NCBI GenBank assembly: GCA_017480285.1
Contig: JAFVAX010000081.1
Coordinates: 1 to 64,000, forward strand
DNA: 64,000 bases
From: Paludibacteraceae bacterium
Lineage (GTDB): Bacteria; Bacteroidota; Bacteroidia; Bacteroidales; Paludibacteraceae
Direction: 5' to 3'
The position numbers were made by a program, and so were the translations under genes. The notes beneath the pieces were generated by a model. That model worked only from the letters and a program-made list of their open reading frames with translations, had not been told where the DNA came from and did no database searches. Positions 8,736 to 16,809 of the stretch are shown one piece after another; position 1 is the first letter of the stretch; every line of letters begins with the position of its first letter.

Positions 8736-9139
8736 TTTTTAGTTGCAATAACAAGTTTGAGATGGTGCTGATTGGCTATATCAAGCACTCGCACCACTTC
8801 TTTATATGCTATATCTTCGTCGGCGTGCAGGGCTATGTAAGCGGTTGAGTCGTTGCCTAATGCCTCAACAAGATAGCCTTCGAGTTGCTCTGCTGCGATG
8901 CGTTCGGGTTTAGCCTTACCGAGAGCGACACTGTAGTTTCCGAGGTTATCGATACTCACTTTGGCAGCTACATGCTTGGTAGATGTCTTAGCCCGTGCTT
9001 GTGGCAGATTGATTTTGATGTCGTTAGGCGATGACATTGTGCTTGCCATTACAAAGAACAGCAAGAGCAGGAATATAAGGTCGGTCATTGACGACATTGA
9101 AAATTCCGCCGACACTTTATTTCGTCTTTTTAGAGCCAT
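8732..9139 (-). CDS. exbD: ExbD/TolR biopolymer transport protein
   Basis: 135 residues, typical length. Cytoplasmic N-terminus MALKRRNKVSAEFSMSS, then a single membrane helix starting MTDLIFLLLLFFVMAS with the essential Asp (MTDL, about residue 19) that carries protons, and a periplasmic domain. Partner of the ExbB-like protein encoded 13 bases upstream. Together with the TonB-like protein it makes a complete TonB energising complex that could serve the two receptors encoded at 11-13 kb and 24-27 kb. Confidence 0.93.
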   Translation of the reverse strand: MALKRRNKVSAEFSMSSMTDLIFLLLLFFVMASTMSSPNDIKINLPQARAKTSTKHVAAKVSIDNLGNYSVALGKAKPERIAAEQLEGYLVEALGNDSTAYIALHADEDIAYKEVVRVLDIANQHHLKLVIATKK

Positions 9140-9152
9140 AATGATATTGTAT

Positions 9153-9833
9153 TTAAGCGGGGTCGTTCAGCATATCCATAAACTCAATGGTGCGCCCTTC
9201 AAGTTGTCGAACAACAGAGTCTATACGCGAAACAAGATAGTTGTAAGCAAAGATAACGAGGATACCTACGATAAGACCGCCAATTGTTGTAACCATAGCC
9301 TGATACATACCTTCGCTAAGGGCGGAAAGTTCGATAACGCCGGAGGAAGAGGCAGCCATGTTATAGAAAGTCTGCACCATACCTATAACTGTTCCGAGGA
9401 AACCGAGCATAGGAGCACCGGCAGCGATTGTAGCAAGAATGACAAGGTTCTTCTCAAGGTTGGCTATTTCGAGGTTGCCGACATTCTCGACAGCCACCAT
9501 CACATCCTGCATAGGTCTGCCAATACGGGTTATACCTTTCTCCACCATACGGGCGGCGGGTGTATCGCTCTGACGGCATAGTTCGATAGCAGAATCCATC
9601 TTGCCTTCGTGGATATAGTCTTTCACTTTAGCCATAAAAGATTGGTCTTCGTTCTTTGCGCGACGAATAACTATCATTCTTTCAACGAAAAGATAGATGG
9701 CAATAGCAAGCAATATAGCCAAAACGACCATTATCCATCCGCCGAATTGTGCCATTTGCCAAAGAGTCATAGTAGGTTGGGCTGTTTCAGCCACTGTCTC
9801 AACCAATGCGGTTGTGTCAACTTGAAAAAGCAT
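9153..9833 (-). CDS. exbB: MotA/TolQ/ExbB proton channel family protein
   Basis: 226 residues with three membrane helices: about residues 30-50 (GGWIMVVLAILLAIAIYLFV) and two in the C-terminal half (NLVILATIAAGAPMLGFLGT and MVTTIGGLIVGILVIFAYNY). The conserved GAPMLGFLGTVIGMVQTF block of ExbB/TolQ is present. It forms the pentameric inner-membrane channel in which ExbD sits. It follows pdxJ with a 5-base gap and precedes exbD with a 13-base gap. Confidence 0.93.
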   Translation of the reverse strand: MLFQVDTTALVETVAETAQPTMTLWQMAQFGGWIMVVLAILLAIAIYLFVERMIVIRRAKNEDQSFMAKVKDYIHEGKMDSAIELCRQSDTPAARMVEKGITRIGRPMQDVMVAVENVGNLEIANLEKNLVILATIAAGAPMLGFLGTVIGMVQTFYNMAASSSGVIELSALSEGMYQAMVTTIGGLIVGILVIFAYNYLVSRIDSVVRQLEGRTIEFMDMLNDPA

Positions 9834-9838
9834 AATGT

Positions 9839-10552
9839 TTATTGTAATAAAGATTTATATTTAATAATTGTTTGTTCTATTCCAAGATAGAGGGCATCTG
9901 CTATGAGAGCGTGCCCGATACTCACTTCAGCCGTCCAAGGGAAAGCATCATGGAAAGCTTTGAGATTAAGCAGACTAAGGTCGTGTCCGGCATTTAGTCC
10001 AAGTCCGAGTTGGCGGGCTTTCACGGCAGCTGCCTCATACATTTTAAGAGCCTCTGTCGGTTTTTCGGCATATATCTCTGCATACGGACCGGTGTAGAGT
10101 TCAACACGGTCAGCCTGAAGGCGACAGGCACCTTCCACCATTTCCGGGTCAGGGTCAACAAAGAGCGACACTCGTATGCCGTTGCTTTTATAAAGGTCTA
10201 TAAGAGGCTTTAGCATATCGGCTTTAGCGATAGTGTTCCAACCGTGATTGCTTGTCAGTTGGTCGGGACTATCAGGTACAAGGGTCACTTGCGTTGGGTG
10301 CGCTTGCAGGACAATGTCTGTAAATCGTTCGTCAGGATAGCCTTCTATATTAAACTCTGTACTGACAACTTTAGATAAAGCAAATACATCCGTGCGACGA
10401 ATGTGTCGTTCGTCGGGACGCGGATGTACTGTAATGCCTTGTGCTCCAAATCGTTCGCAGTCTTGCGCAAACCTGACAACATCAGGCAGGTTGCCACCAC
10501 GGGCATTGCGCAGAGTTGCCACTTTATTGATATTGACACTAAGTTTAGTCAA
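9839..10552 (-). CDS. pdxJ: Pyridoxine 5'-phosphate synthase
   Basis: 237 residues, full length for PdxJ. It condenses 1-deoxyxylulose 5-phosphate with 3-amino-2-oxopropyl phosphate to give pyridoxine 5'-phosphate in the DXP-dependent vitamin B6 pathway. Family blocks: LSVNINKVATLRNARGG, GAQGITVHPRPDERHI, FNIEGYPDERF, VTLVPDSPDQLTSNHGW and the phosphate site AEVSIGHALIADAL. No ATG gives this N-terminus; the start is TTG at 10552, since the usual MTKLSVNIN beginning of PdxJ follows directly. First gene of the exbB-exbD-tonB-DJ1-nadC run, with its own promoter at 10603-10634. Confidence 0.95.
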   Translation of the reverse strand: MTKLSVNINKVATLRNARGGNLPDVVRFAQDCERFGAQGITVHPRPDERHIRRTDVFALSKVVSTEFNIEGYPDERFTDIVLQAHPTQVTLVPDSPDQLTSNHGWNTIAKADMLKPLIDLYKSNGIRVSLFVDPDPEMVEGACRLQADRVELYTGPYAEIYAEKPTEALKMYEAAAVKARQLGLGLNAGHDLSLLNLKAFHDAFPWTAEVSIGHALIADALYLGIEQTIIKYKSLLQ

Positions 10553-10602
10553 GATATTCGGGTATTTTTAAGTTCTTTGCAGTTAAAACCAAATTTCTGC
10601 TA

Positions 10603-10634
10603 CAAAGATACAAAAAAAATACCAAAAACACAAG
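10603..10634 (-). promoter_or_regulatory. Promoter for pdxJ and the downstream run
   Basis: CTTG (10634-10631), 20 bases, TATCTTTG (10610-10603) on the minus strand; leader about 45 bases to the TTG start of pdxJ. Confidence 0.7.
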
Positions 10635-10665
10635 AATAGTGAAATTTTTATCTATTCAGTTGCTT

Positions 10666-11151
10666 TTACTCCATTTTAATTGTAGTAGGATACTCTCCGA
10701 ATTTGAGAGAAACAGAGAAACCTTCTATTTTGCCGCTCTGTTCGCGGAGTTGTCCATTAAGGTCGGTAACGAGGTATTTTTCAACAGGTTGTTGTCCACC
10801 CGGGGTCATCATCATGGGTATTACATTGTTGGCAGAAAGCAGTCCTTGGTTGTCAACACTGACAGAGGGAATGATAACATCCAATTTTACCGGCATCTTC
10901 TCTGAGAAACTTACGGCGTACAAATAGATATCAAGTGCATTCTCCACAAAATCAGACATTTGCACTTTTACCTTTACACCATTTTGAGTGTAAGTTGTTT
11001 CTTCCGACTCTTGAACGGTTACAGTTGCAAGAATCTCATCGTTAACAGAGATTGGTTCCTCATTTACAGGTTCTTCATTTTTTTTGCTTTTGCAAGCGAC
11101 GAATGCTACAACCGCAAGGATTGTCAGCATAATAAATTGAAACTTTTTCAT
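10666..11151 (-). CDS. Lipoprotein of unknown function
   Basis: 161 residues. Clear lipoprotein signal: MKKFQFIMLTILAVVAFVAC with FVAC as lipobox, followed by KSKKNEEP. The mature part is an acidic linker and a predicted beta-rich domain (segments VKVQMSDFVENALDIYLYAVSF and KLDVIIPSVSV). I do not recognise the family. It starts 35 bases after the stop of the TonB-dependent receptor gene on the same strand, so it may be co-transcribed and act as a periplasmic or surface partner, which is inference from position. Confidence 0.8.
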   Translation of the reverse strand: MKKFQFIMLTILAVVAFVACKSKKNEEPVNEEPISVNDEILATVTVQESEETTYTQNGVKVKVQMSDFVENALDIYLYAVSFSEKMPVKLDVIIPSVSVDNQGLLSANNVIPMMMTPGGQQPVEKYLVTDLNGQLREQSGKIEGFSVSLKFGEYPTTIKME

Positions 11152-11186
11152 TTTTAATTATTTTGAGATGGTTAATAATATCGTAG

Positions 11187-13460
11187 TTATATTTCAGCGC
11201 GTATTTCCACACCGAAACTCACAGGTTTGCCCGATTGCAGAAAGCGGTTGCCTATTGACTCGAAGTAGAACACATTATATTTGGTACAAGTCAGGTTTTT
11301 GCCCCATAGGGCGAGAGTAAAATACTTTGTTTGGAATTCCAGATTGGCATTAAGCAGCGCATAGAAAGGTTGGGAGACATCATTTTGTTCGTTCCAAAAG
11401 ATTTTACCCACTGCAGTAGTGTTGGCATTTATGCGAAGAAATTGGAAGAAATTATGCTTCAAATCAAAACTATAGGTTGCTCCTACGGCAAGTGTATTGA
11501 GTGGGATGTAAGGTATGCGTTTGTTTTTATAGTCGTTTTGTGCGGACTGATATTTTATAAAACGGGCATTGGTATAGCCGTATGAGGCAAACAAAGAGAG
11601 TTGTTTGTAGTTGAAGTTCAATGACAGTTCTGCACCGAACGAGCGACTTCTGCCGGCATTAGTCATCATTCTGCCTGTGCTTTTTTCGGGAAAGACTGTT
11701 TGTTGCTGATTGAACAGTTCTGTTTCAAATAGCACTAATTCGGAGGTGAGGTTCGATTCTTGCCACTGTTTGTGAAGCCTCATTCCCAATTCTGAAGTGA
11801 GGCAATGTTCAGGTTTGTAGATAATTACGCTTTTGACATCGTTCTTATTGTCAGTGGGGTGCAAGTGCATATTTTCCATAAGGTCGTTTTGCATCTGCTT
11901 GCGCATAAGGTCGGAAAAGAGTTGAGTATTAAACCCGCCGGCGTGATAGCCTGCAGAGGCAGAGGCAAAAAGTGTCAGGATATTTTTATGATACGAAACA
12001 GCCACTCGCGGCAAAACTTCAAGCGAAAGCAGTGAGGCAGTGCCTTTAAGTTGGGTTGTTACGGGTATTTGTCCGTTGCCGATAGTGGTATTTTTATCGG
12101 TATCCAAAAGCGAGAAGTGAATGTTTGCAGTTGAGTTATAATCAAAGTATTTCTTATCTGCTTCTAAACGCAGCCCTGCTTCAAACTGCCAGTTACCGAC
12201 ATTGAAGTAGGAAGTATGATACACAGCGGCTTCAATAGTGTTTGTATGGAAACGGCTATCAATAGGGAATTGTGATTCACTGAACTTGAGTCGCCAGTTC
12301 GGGAACATAGTTTGAATACCATTGTTGGCATTTTTAAGAATAAGCGAGTCTATGCCTTGCTCTAAGAAGGTAACAGGTGCGTGCATATCGTTATGAGTAA
12401 AACCGATAGAAGCGCCTGTCAGCCAGTTCCAATGCTCTTTTTCTTTCTTTGGTTTGAGCGTCAGTTCTTCTCTTACGGAATGTTCTTTTTGCTGTTGCGA
12501 CAGAGTAAAATAAGATTGTGGGAGATGGTCGTTGTCCATATCCATTCGGTCAAAAAGCAGTTGATAAGAAAGCGTAGAGCCTATAATAAGGTGTTTTGTT
12601 TGCTTGTTAAGCGTGAAGGCGTATAAAAGGTTCTGTCGCTTATAACCGCAAAAATCATTATGATTTACAGGTTCGTCTTGCAGATGGTATGGAAATCCGC
12701 CTTGCCAAAGCAGATTGAGATAAGCCAGATGAGAATAGGTGAAAGTAGAGTCAACACGATGTTCAAATTTGAGATGCACATCGCCTGAATGATGCCAATC
12801 AACACGCTTGTTGTCGTATTGATTAACAAAAAAACCATCGGAGTGTCGATACGCACCTGCTATGGATAAGCCTATGTTATCTTTTATGAGAGCATAATAG
12901 GATAATTTCCCCACTACGACATTATGGTTGGCATACCCTGCTTTTAACTTAAAGCCTTGAAAGTCAAAGGGTGAAATAGTCGTAATACTCATCACTCCGC
13001 CAATGGTGTTCTTGCCGAAGAGTGAACCTTGCGGACCACGATAAACGGCGAGACTGCGCACATCTAAAAAATCAGCATCGAAACTGTTTTTATTCGCTAT
13101 GCCGACACCGTCGATATAAAGTCCCATAACAGGTTGGTCGATACGAGTACCTAAACCGCGCAAATAAATAGTGGAAGTCATCGACGAGCCATAGTCGGGA
13201 ATATACAAATTAGGCACAACAGCAGAGACATCTTTTGGGGTAAGTCTTTGCTGTTGTGATAGTTGTTTTGAGAAAAGTGTTGTCTTGGCGACCGAATTCT
13301 GACTTTCCACAAAACGGATACGCGTGTCGCTCACTACCACTTCTTCGAGAGTATCGAGCAACTCTTGCTCAGGTGTTATGTCAGCGGAAAACAAACTACT
13401 ACAAAATAATAAAACAGACAAAACCACCAATGAGCGAACAAATATATGCAAATTGTTCAT
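11187..13460 (-). CDS. TonB-dependent outer-membrane receptor
   Basis: 757 residues from the ATG at 13460. A longer frame from a TTG at 13499 is rejected because the promoter -7 box lies inside that extension. Signal peptide about 1-26, then LDTLEEVVVSDTRIRF as TonB box and linker. The plug domain includes IYLRGLGTRIDQPVMGLYIDGV and VYRGPQGSLFGKNTIGG, and a beta-barrel runs to the end, finishing with an alternating strand ending VEIRAEI. There is no CarboxypepD_reg domain, so it is of the classical siderophore/vitamin type rather than SusC-like. Substrate unknown. No heme, cobalamin or siderophore genes adjoin it. Confidence 0.92.
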   Translation of the reverse strand: MNNLHIFVRSLVVLSVLLFCSSLFSADITPEQELLDTLEEVVVSDTRIRFVESQNSVAKTTLFSKQLSQQQRLTPKDVSAVVPNLYIPDYGSSMTSTIYLRGLGTRIDQPVMGLYIDGVGIANKNSFDADFLDVRSLAVYRGPQGSLFGKNTIGGVMSITTISPFDFQGFKLKAGYANHNVVVGKLSYYALIKDNIGLSIAGAYRHSDGFFVNQYDNKRVDWHHSGDVHLKFEHRVDSTFTYSHLAYLNLLWQGGFPYHLQDEPVNHNDFCGYKRQNLLYAFTLNKQTKHLIIGSTLSYQLLFDRMDMDNDHLPQSYFTLSQQQKEHSVREELTLKPKKEKEHWNWLTGASIGFTHNDMHAPVTFLEQGIDSLILKNANNGIQTMFPNWRLKFSESQFPIDSRFHTNTIEAAVYHTSYFNVGNWQFEAGLRLEADKKYFDYNSTANIHFSLLDTDKNTTIGNGQIPVTTQLKGTASLLSLEVLPRVAVSYHKNILTLFASASAGYHAGGFNTQLFSDLMRKQMQNDLMENMHLHPTDNKNDVKSVIIYKPEHCLTSELGMRLHKQWQESNLTSELVLFETELFNQQQTVFPEKSTGRMMTNAGRSRSFGAELSLNFNYKQLSLFASYGYTNARFIKYQSAQNDYKNKRIPYIPLNTLAVGATYSFDLKHNFFQFLRINANTTAVGKIFWNEQNDVSQPFYALLNANLEFQTKYFTLALWGKNLTCTKYNVFYFESIGNRFLQSGKPVSFGVEIRAEI

Positions 13461-13468
13461 TATTGGTG

Positions 13469-13500
13469 CAAAATTACAAAATATATAAGAAAAAAACAAT
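13469..13500 (-). promoter_or_regulatory. Promoter for the TonB-dependent receptor, predicting a near-leaderless mRNA
   Basis: ATTG (13500-13497), 20 bases, TAATTTTG (13476-13469). The final G of the -7 box is only 8 bases before the ATG at 13460, so the 5' leader should be a few bases. The promoter overlaps the stop region of the upstream MATE gene. Confidence 0.7.
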
Positions 13501-13501
13501 C

Positions 13502-14857
13502 CTAATTTATTGTGATTTTCCTGCGGAACTTACGCACTTGGACAATAACCATTATTGTAGCCGTTGTAAATGACAGTATATCAGACAGTGGCATTGACCA
13601 CCAAACGCCATCTATTCCCCAATACGGGGGAAGCAGTAATAGAAGCGGGATGAGATAAAGAACCTGACGGGTCAGACTGAGGAAAATAGATTTGCCCGCC
13701 ATTCCTATACTTGTAAAGAAGTTGCCTGCCACCATTTGATAGCCATTAAGGAAGAAAAGCGAACAAACGATACGCATACCGCTTGCAGAAATGTCGATGA
13801 GGGCTTTGTCGTTTGTAAAAATATACGAAGCGAATTGAGGAAAGAAAACTCCGGTGATGAAAAGGCAGGTTGTGATAGCAGTAGCCCACAATGCCGTTTG
13901 CTTAAAGACTTCGAGCATTCGGTGGTATTTCTCTGCACCATAGTTATATCCTGCAATAGGTTGCATAGCCTGATTAAGTCCCATTACGATAGCACAGAAG
14001 ATGAATGTAACTCGGTTGATAACGCCATAGGCACCGACAGCGAGATCGCCACCATAATTGAATAGTTGACGATTGATGATAATAACCACTATGCAGTGGG
14101 CAAAATTCATAAGGAAAGGCGAAAGTCCTATAGAGAGAATATCTATTGCCATGCGTTTCTCCAAATGCCAAGCCGAACGAGAGAAATGTACTAATTCTTT
14201 GGGATTGGAAAGCAGTATCGCCTGCCAGATGATTGCAATAAGTTGGCTCAGAACAGTAGCCACAGCAGCACCGCGAATACCCATATCGAACACAAAAATA
14301 AATACGGGGTCTAAGACAATGTTTAGCACAACCGAAACGATTGTAGCATACATTGACTGATAGGGGTGACCTGAAGAGCGAAGGATATGATTAAGGGCAA
14401 AATAGATATGCGTAAAGAAATTGGCAGCAAGTATGATTTCCATATACTCTTTAGCATAAATCATAGTTTGCGGACTTGCCCCGAAGAAAGTAAGGATAGG
14501 CTCTAAAAAAACAAAACCGAGAAGTCCGACAATACCGCTGATAATGATATTTAGCATGACGGCATTGCCGAGCACCTTGCCGGCAGAGTCGTAGTCGCGT
14601 TGTCCGAGTTTGATTGATAAGATTGCGCCTGACCCTACTCCAACCAGTGAGCCGAAGGCTGCGAGTATATTACTGAAAGGAAAGGTAACCGCCATACCGG
14701 AAAGAGCCATAGCTCCCACTCCACGCCCGATAAACATAGCATCAGCCATGTTGTAGAGCGAGGCGGCAGTCATAGCAATAATTGCCGGCATTGCATACTG
14801 TCGAAGCAGTTTGCTTATCGGCTCTGTGCCTAAACTATTTGATATTTGTTTCAGCAT
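13502..14857 (-). CDS. MATE family multidrug efflux transporter
   Basis: 451 residues from the ATG at 14857; a TTG at 14875 six codons earlier reads into repeat DNA and is rejected. About 12 membrane helices in two MatE halves. Recognisable: PISKLLRQYAMPAIIAMTAASLYN, MADAMFIGRG (the usual IVDxxFIG segment), GVGSGAILSIKLGQRD and, in the second half, PIAGYNYGA. It exports drugs or metabolites by Na+/H+ antiport in the inner membrane. It follows the Mrp gene on the same strand, separated by a tandem REP-like array. Confidence 0.93.
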   Translation of the reverse strand: MLKQISNSLGTEPISKLLRQYAMPAIIAMTAASLYNMADAMFIGRGVGAMALSGMAVTFPFSNILAAFGSLVGVGSGAILSIKLGQRDYDSAGKVLGNAVMLNIIISGIVGLLGFVFLEPILTFFGASPQTMIYAKEYMEIILAANFFTHIYFALNHILRSSGHPYQSMYATIVSVVLNIVLDPVFIFVFDMGIRGAAVATVLSQLIAIIWQAILLSNPKELVHFSRSAWHLEKRMAIDILSIGLSPFLMNFAHCIVVIIINRQLFNYGGDLAVGAYGVINRVTFIFCAIVMGLNQAMQPIAGYNYGAEKYHRMLEVFKQTALWATAITTCLFITGVFFPQFASYIFTNDKALIDISASGMRIVCSLFFLNGYQMVAGNFFTSIGMAGKSIFLSLTRQVLYLIPLLLLLPPYWGIDGVWWSMPLSDILSFTTATIMVIVQVRKFRRKITIN

Positions 14858-14877
14858 CTTATTCCTTATTATCAAGA

Positions 14878-14970
14878 TTCTGACCTGCGTCAGAATGAGG
14901 GTAAGACCCTAACCTGTGTCAGAATGAGGGTGAGACCCTAACCTGCGTTAGAATGAGGGTGAGGATTCAC
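14878..14970. repeat. Tandem array of three 29-bp REP-like hairpin units
   Basis: The unit starts at 14884, 14913 and 14942 (period 29). The first carries a perfect hairpin, TTCTGAC (14878-14884), loop CTGC, GTCAGAA (14889-14895), followed by TGAGGGT. In the second and third copies the left arm has drifted to ACCCTAAC while the right arm stays GTCAGAAT or GTTAGAAT. It lies between the mrp stop and the MATE start. Confidence 0.85.
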
Positions 14971-14973
14971 TTT

Positions 14974-16014
14974 TCAGATATTTAATTTTTGGGCGATGGA
15001 TTGATAAATCTGAGTTGCGGGATGCCCTGCTTGCAGTGCAATAGGCATACCATCGTCGGCGGCCTGACGGATAGACTGCACAAGAGGTATCTGTCCTAAA
15101 AACGGCACGCCGAGTTCTTCGGCAAGACGCTTGCCTCCATCTTTGCCAAAAATATAATACTTGTTTTCAGGCAATTCGGCAGGTGTGAAATACGACATAT
15201 TTTCTATTATACCTAAAACAGGCACACCCATCTTGTCGTTTTGGAACATATCCACTCCTTTTCGAGCATCAATAAGTGCAACCGGTTGAGGAGTAGTAAC
15301 GATAACAACACCTGTCAGTTCAACCGTCTGAACAACAGTCAGATGAATATCGCTTGTTCCGGGAGGCATATCAATAAGCAGATAGTCCAACTCACCCCAA
15401 TCGGCATCAAGAAGCAGTTGCTTGACAGCATTGCTTGCAAGTCCTCCACGCCACACAACGGCATTGTTCGGATCAACAAAGAAACCGATACTTAGCATCT
15501 TCACTCCGTATTGCTCAATAGGCACAATCAGTTCTCTGCCGTCAACATCAGTAGAAACGGGGCGTGCGTCTTCTACATTAAACATACGGGGTATGCTTGG
15601 TCCGTGAATATCGGCATCAAGAAGTCCGACACTAAAGCCTTGTGAGGCAAGAGCAATAGCGAGATTAGCAGTAACAGTAGATTTGCCGACTCCTCCTTTG
15701 CCTGATGCCACTGCGATGATGTTTTTCACTTGTGGCAGAGGTTTTTCGGTTTTGGCAGGTGCTGTTTGTTTTGTATATTTGCTATGTATATTTACTGCAG
15801 CATTTGGGTCAACATAAGTTTTTATTGCCGTTTCGGCTGCCTTGAGCAACGACTTTTGAAAAGGGTCTTGTTGTGAAGGGAAAATAAGAGAGAACGATAC
15901 CTCGAACCCGGAGATCCGGATATCGTCCTCTAACATTCCACTTTCAACAATGTCTTTGCCCGTCCCGGGATACTTGACCGTACGCAGAGCATCGATAATT
16001 TGTTGTGGATACAT
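14974..16014 (-). CDS. apbC: Mrp/NBP35-type iron-sulfur cluster carrier ATPase
   Basis: 346 residues. An N-terminal MIP18-like (DUF59) domain (about 1-85) carries DALRTVKYPGTGKDIV. The P-loop ATPase domain has the deviant Walker A VASGKGGVGKST (about residues 102-113), switch I DADIHGPSIP, and WGELDYLLIDMPPGTSDIHL. Family members deliver Fe-S clusters to apo-proteins in the cytoplasm. The CxxC pair that usually follows ENMS is absent: the segment reads ENMSYFTPAELPENKYYIFG with no cysteine. As I recall this loss is usual in Bacteroidales Mrp. Six bases separate it from the aquaporin gene upstream. Confidence 0.93.
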   Translation of the reverse strand: MYPQQIIDALRTVKYPGTGKDIVESGMLEDDIRISGFEVSFSLIFPSQQDPFQKSLLKAAETAIKTYVDPNAAVNIHSKYTKQTAPAKTEKPLPQVKNIIAVASGKGGVGKSTVTANLAIALASQGFSVGLLDADIHGPSIPRMFNVEDARPVSTDVDGRELIVPIEQYGVKMLSIGFFVDPNNAVVWRGGLASNAVKQLLLDADWGELDYLLIDMPPGTSDIHLTVVQTVELTGVVIVTTPQPVALIDARKGVDMFQNDKMGVPVLGIIENMSYFTPAELPENKYYIFGKDGGKRLAEELGVPFLGQIPLVQSIRQAADDGMPIALQAGHPATQIYQSIAQKLNI

Positions 16015-16019
16015 AAGTA

Positions 16020-16712
16020 TTATTTCTTATCAAACATTTTGTAGCAAAGTCCGGCAAGAGCGGCACCAACAAGGGGAGCAACGATGAAGAGCCAGAGTTG
16101 CGGGAGTGCCCAAGCATTGTCAGCAAACAGGGCTTGCGAAATAGAGCGGGCGGGGTTTACAGAAGTGTTTGTAAGAGGGATGCTAATAAGGTGTATGAGA
16201 GTGAGGCAGAGACCTATTGCCAAACCGGCAAACTTACCGTTGGCACGCTCATCGGTAGCACCAAGAATAACCATAAGGAACACAAAGGTAAGCACACACT
16301 CAACAGCGAATGCACCCCACATATTTATTTGGTGATATCCTGCAGCCCCCGCAAAAGCCTCGCCAAAACCATTAGCGGCAAAATCGCCGACAGGCATACC
16401 GGCAGCCTTAACCAAACCGAAGAGCAATGCACCTGCAAGAATGGCACCAACTATTTGTGCGCACCAGTAGCAAAGCATTTCTTTAGCGCTCATTCTGCCA
16501 TTTACGAACACTCCAAGTGAAACAGCAGGGTTAAGATGAGCACCAGAGATATGACCTATACCATAAGCCATTGTTAGAACGGTTAAACCAAAAGCAAGGG
16601 CAACACCGAGGAAACCAACAGAGCCACCCGCAAAAATAGCGGTACCGCAACCGCCAAACACGAGCCAGAATGTACCAAGACATTCGGCGAAAAGTTTGTT
16701 TGTAAGTTTCAT
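16020..16712 (-). CDS. aqpZ: Aquaporin Z-type water channel
   Basis: 230 residues, six membrane helices with both pore-lining half-helices: [12 protein letters not shown] (first NPA) and [15 protein letters not shown] (second NPA). The residues around the second [12 protein letters not shown], and the small selectivity filter fit water-selective AqpZ rather than GlpF. Inner membrane. It starts from its own promoter (16774-16805) and is followed after 6 bases by the mrp gene, an unrelated pairing that probably reflects simple co-transcription. Confidence 0.95.
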   Translation of the reverse strand: MKLTNKLFAECLGTFWLVFGGCGTAIFAGGSVGFLGVALAFGLTVLTMAYGIGHISGAHLNPAVSLGVFVNGRMSAKEMLCYWCAQIVGAILAGALLFGLVKAAGMPVGDFAANGFGEAFAGAAGYHQINMWGAFAVECVLTFVFLMVILGATDERANGKFAGLAIGLCLTLIHLISIPLTNTSVNPARSISQALFADNAWALPQLWLFIVAPLVGAALAGLCYKMFDKK

Positions 16713-16773
16713 AATAAATATAAGTTAATTTAGTTTATATAAATTGAGTATATACAATATGTTTTTTATCTAA

Positions 16774-16805
16774 CAAAGTTACAAAAAATTACAAAAAAAA
16801 ACAAA
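16774..16805 (-). promoter_or_regulatory. Promoter for aqpZ-mrp
   Basis: TTTG (16805-16802), 20 bases, TAACTTTG (16781-16774), placed directly after the recQ stop codon at 16810; leader about 60 bases. Confidence 0.8.
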
Positions 16806-16809
16806 CTTT

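Noticed and set aside
14858..14875. Upstream TTG start for the MATE transporter, and similar TTG extensions at 6244, 13499, 39628, 46979 and 48523
   Set aside because: Each extension reads through repeat or promoter sequence or adds two to twenty-odd unlikely codons before a good ATG.
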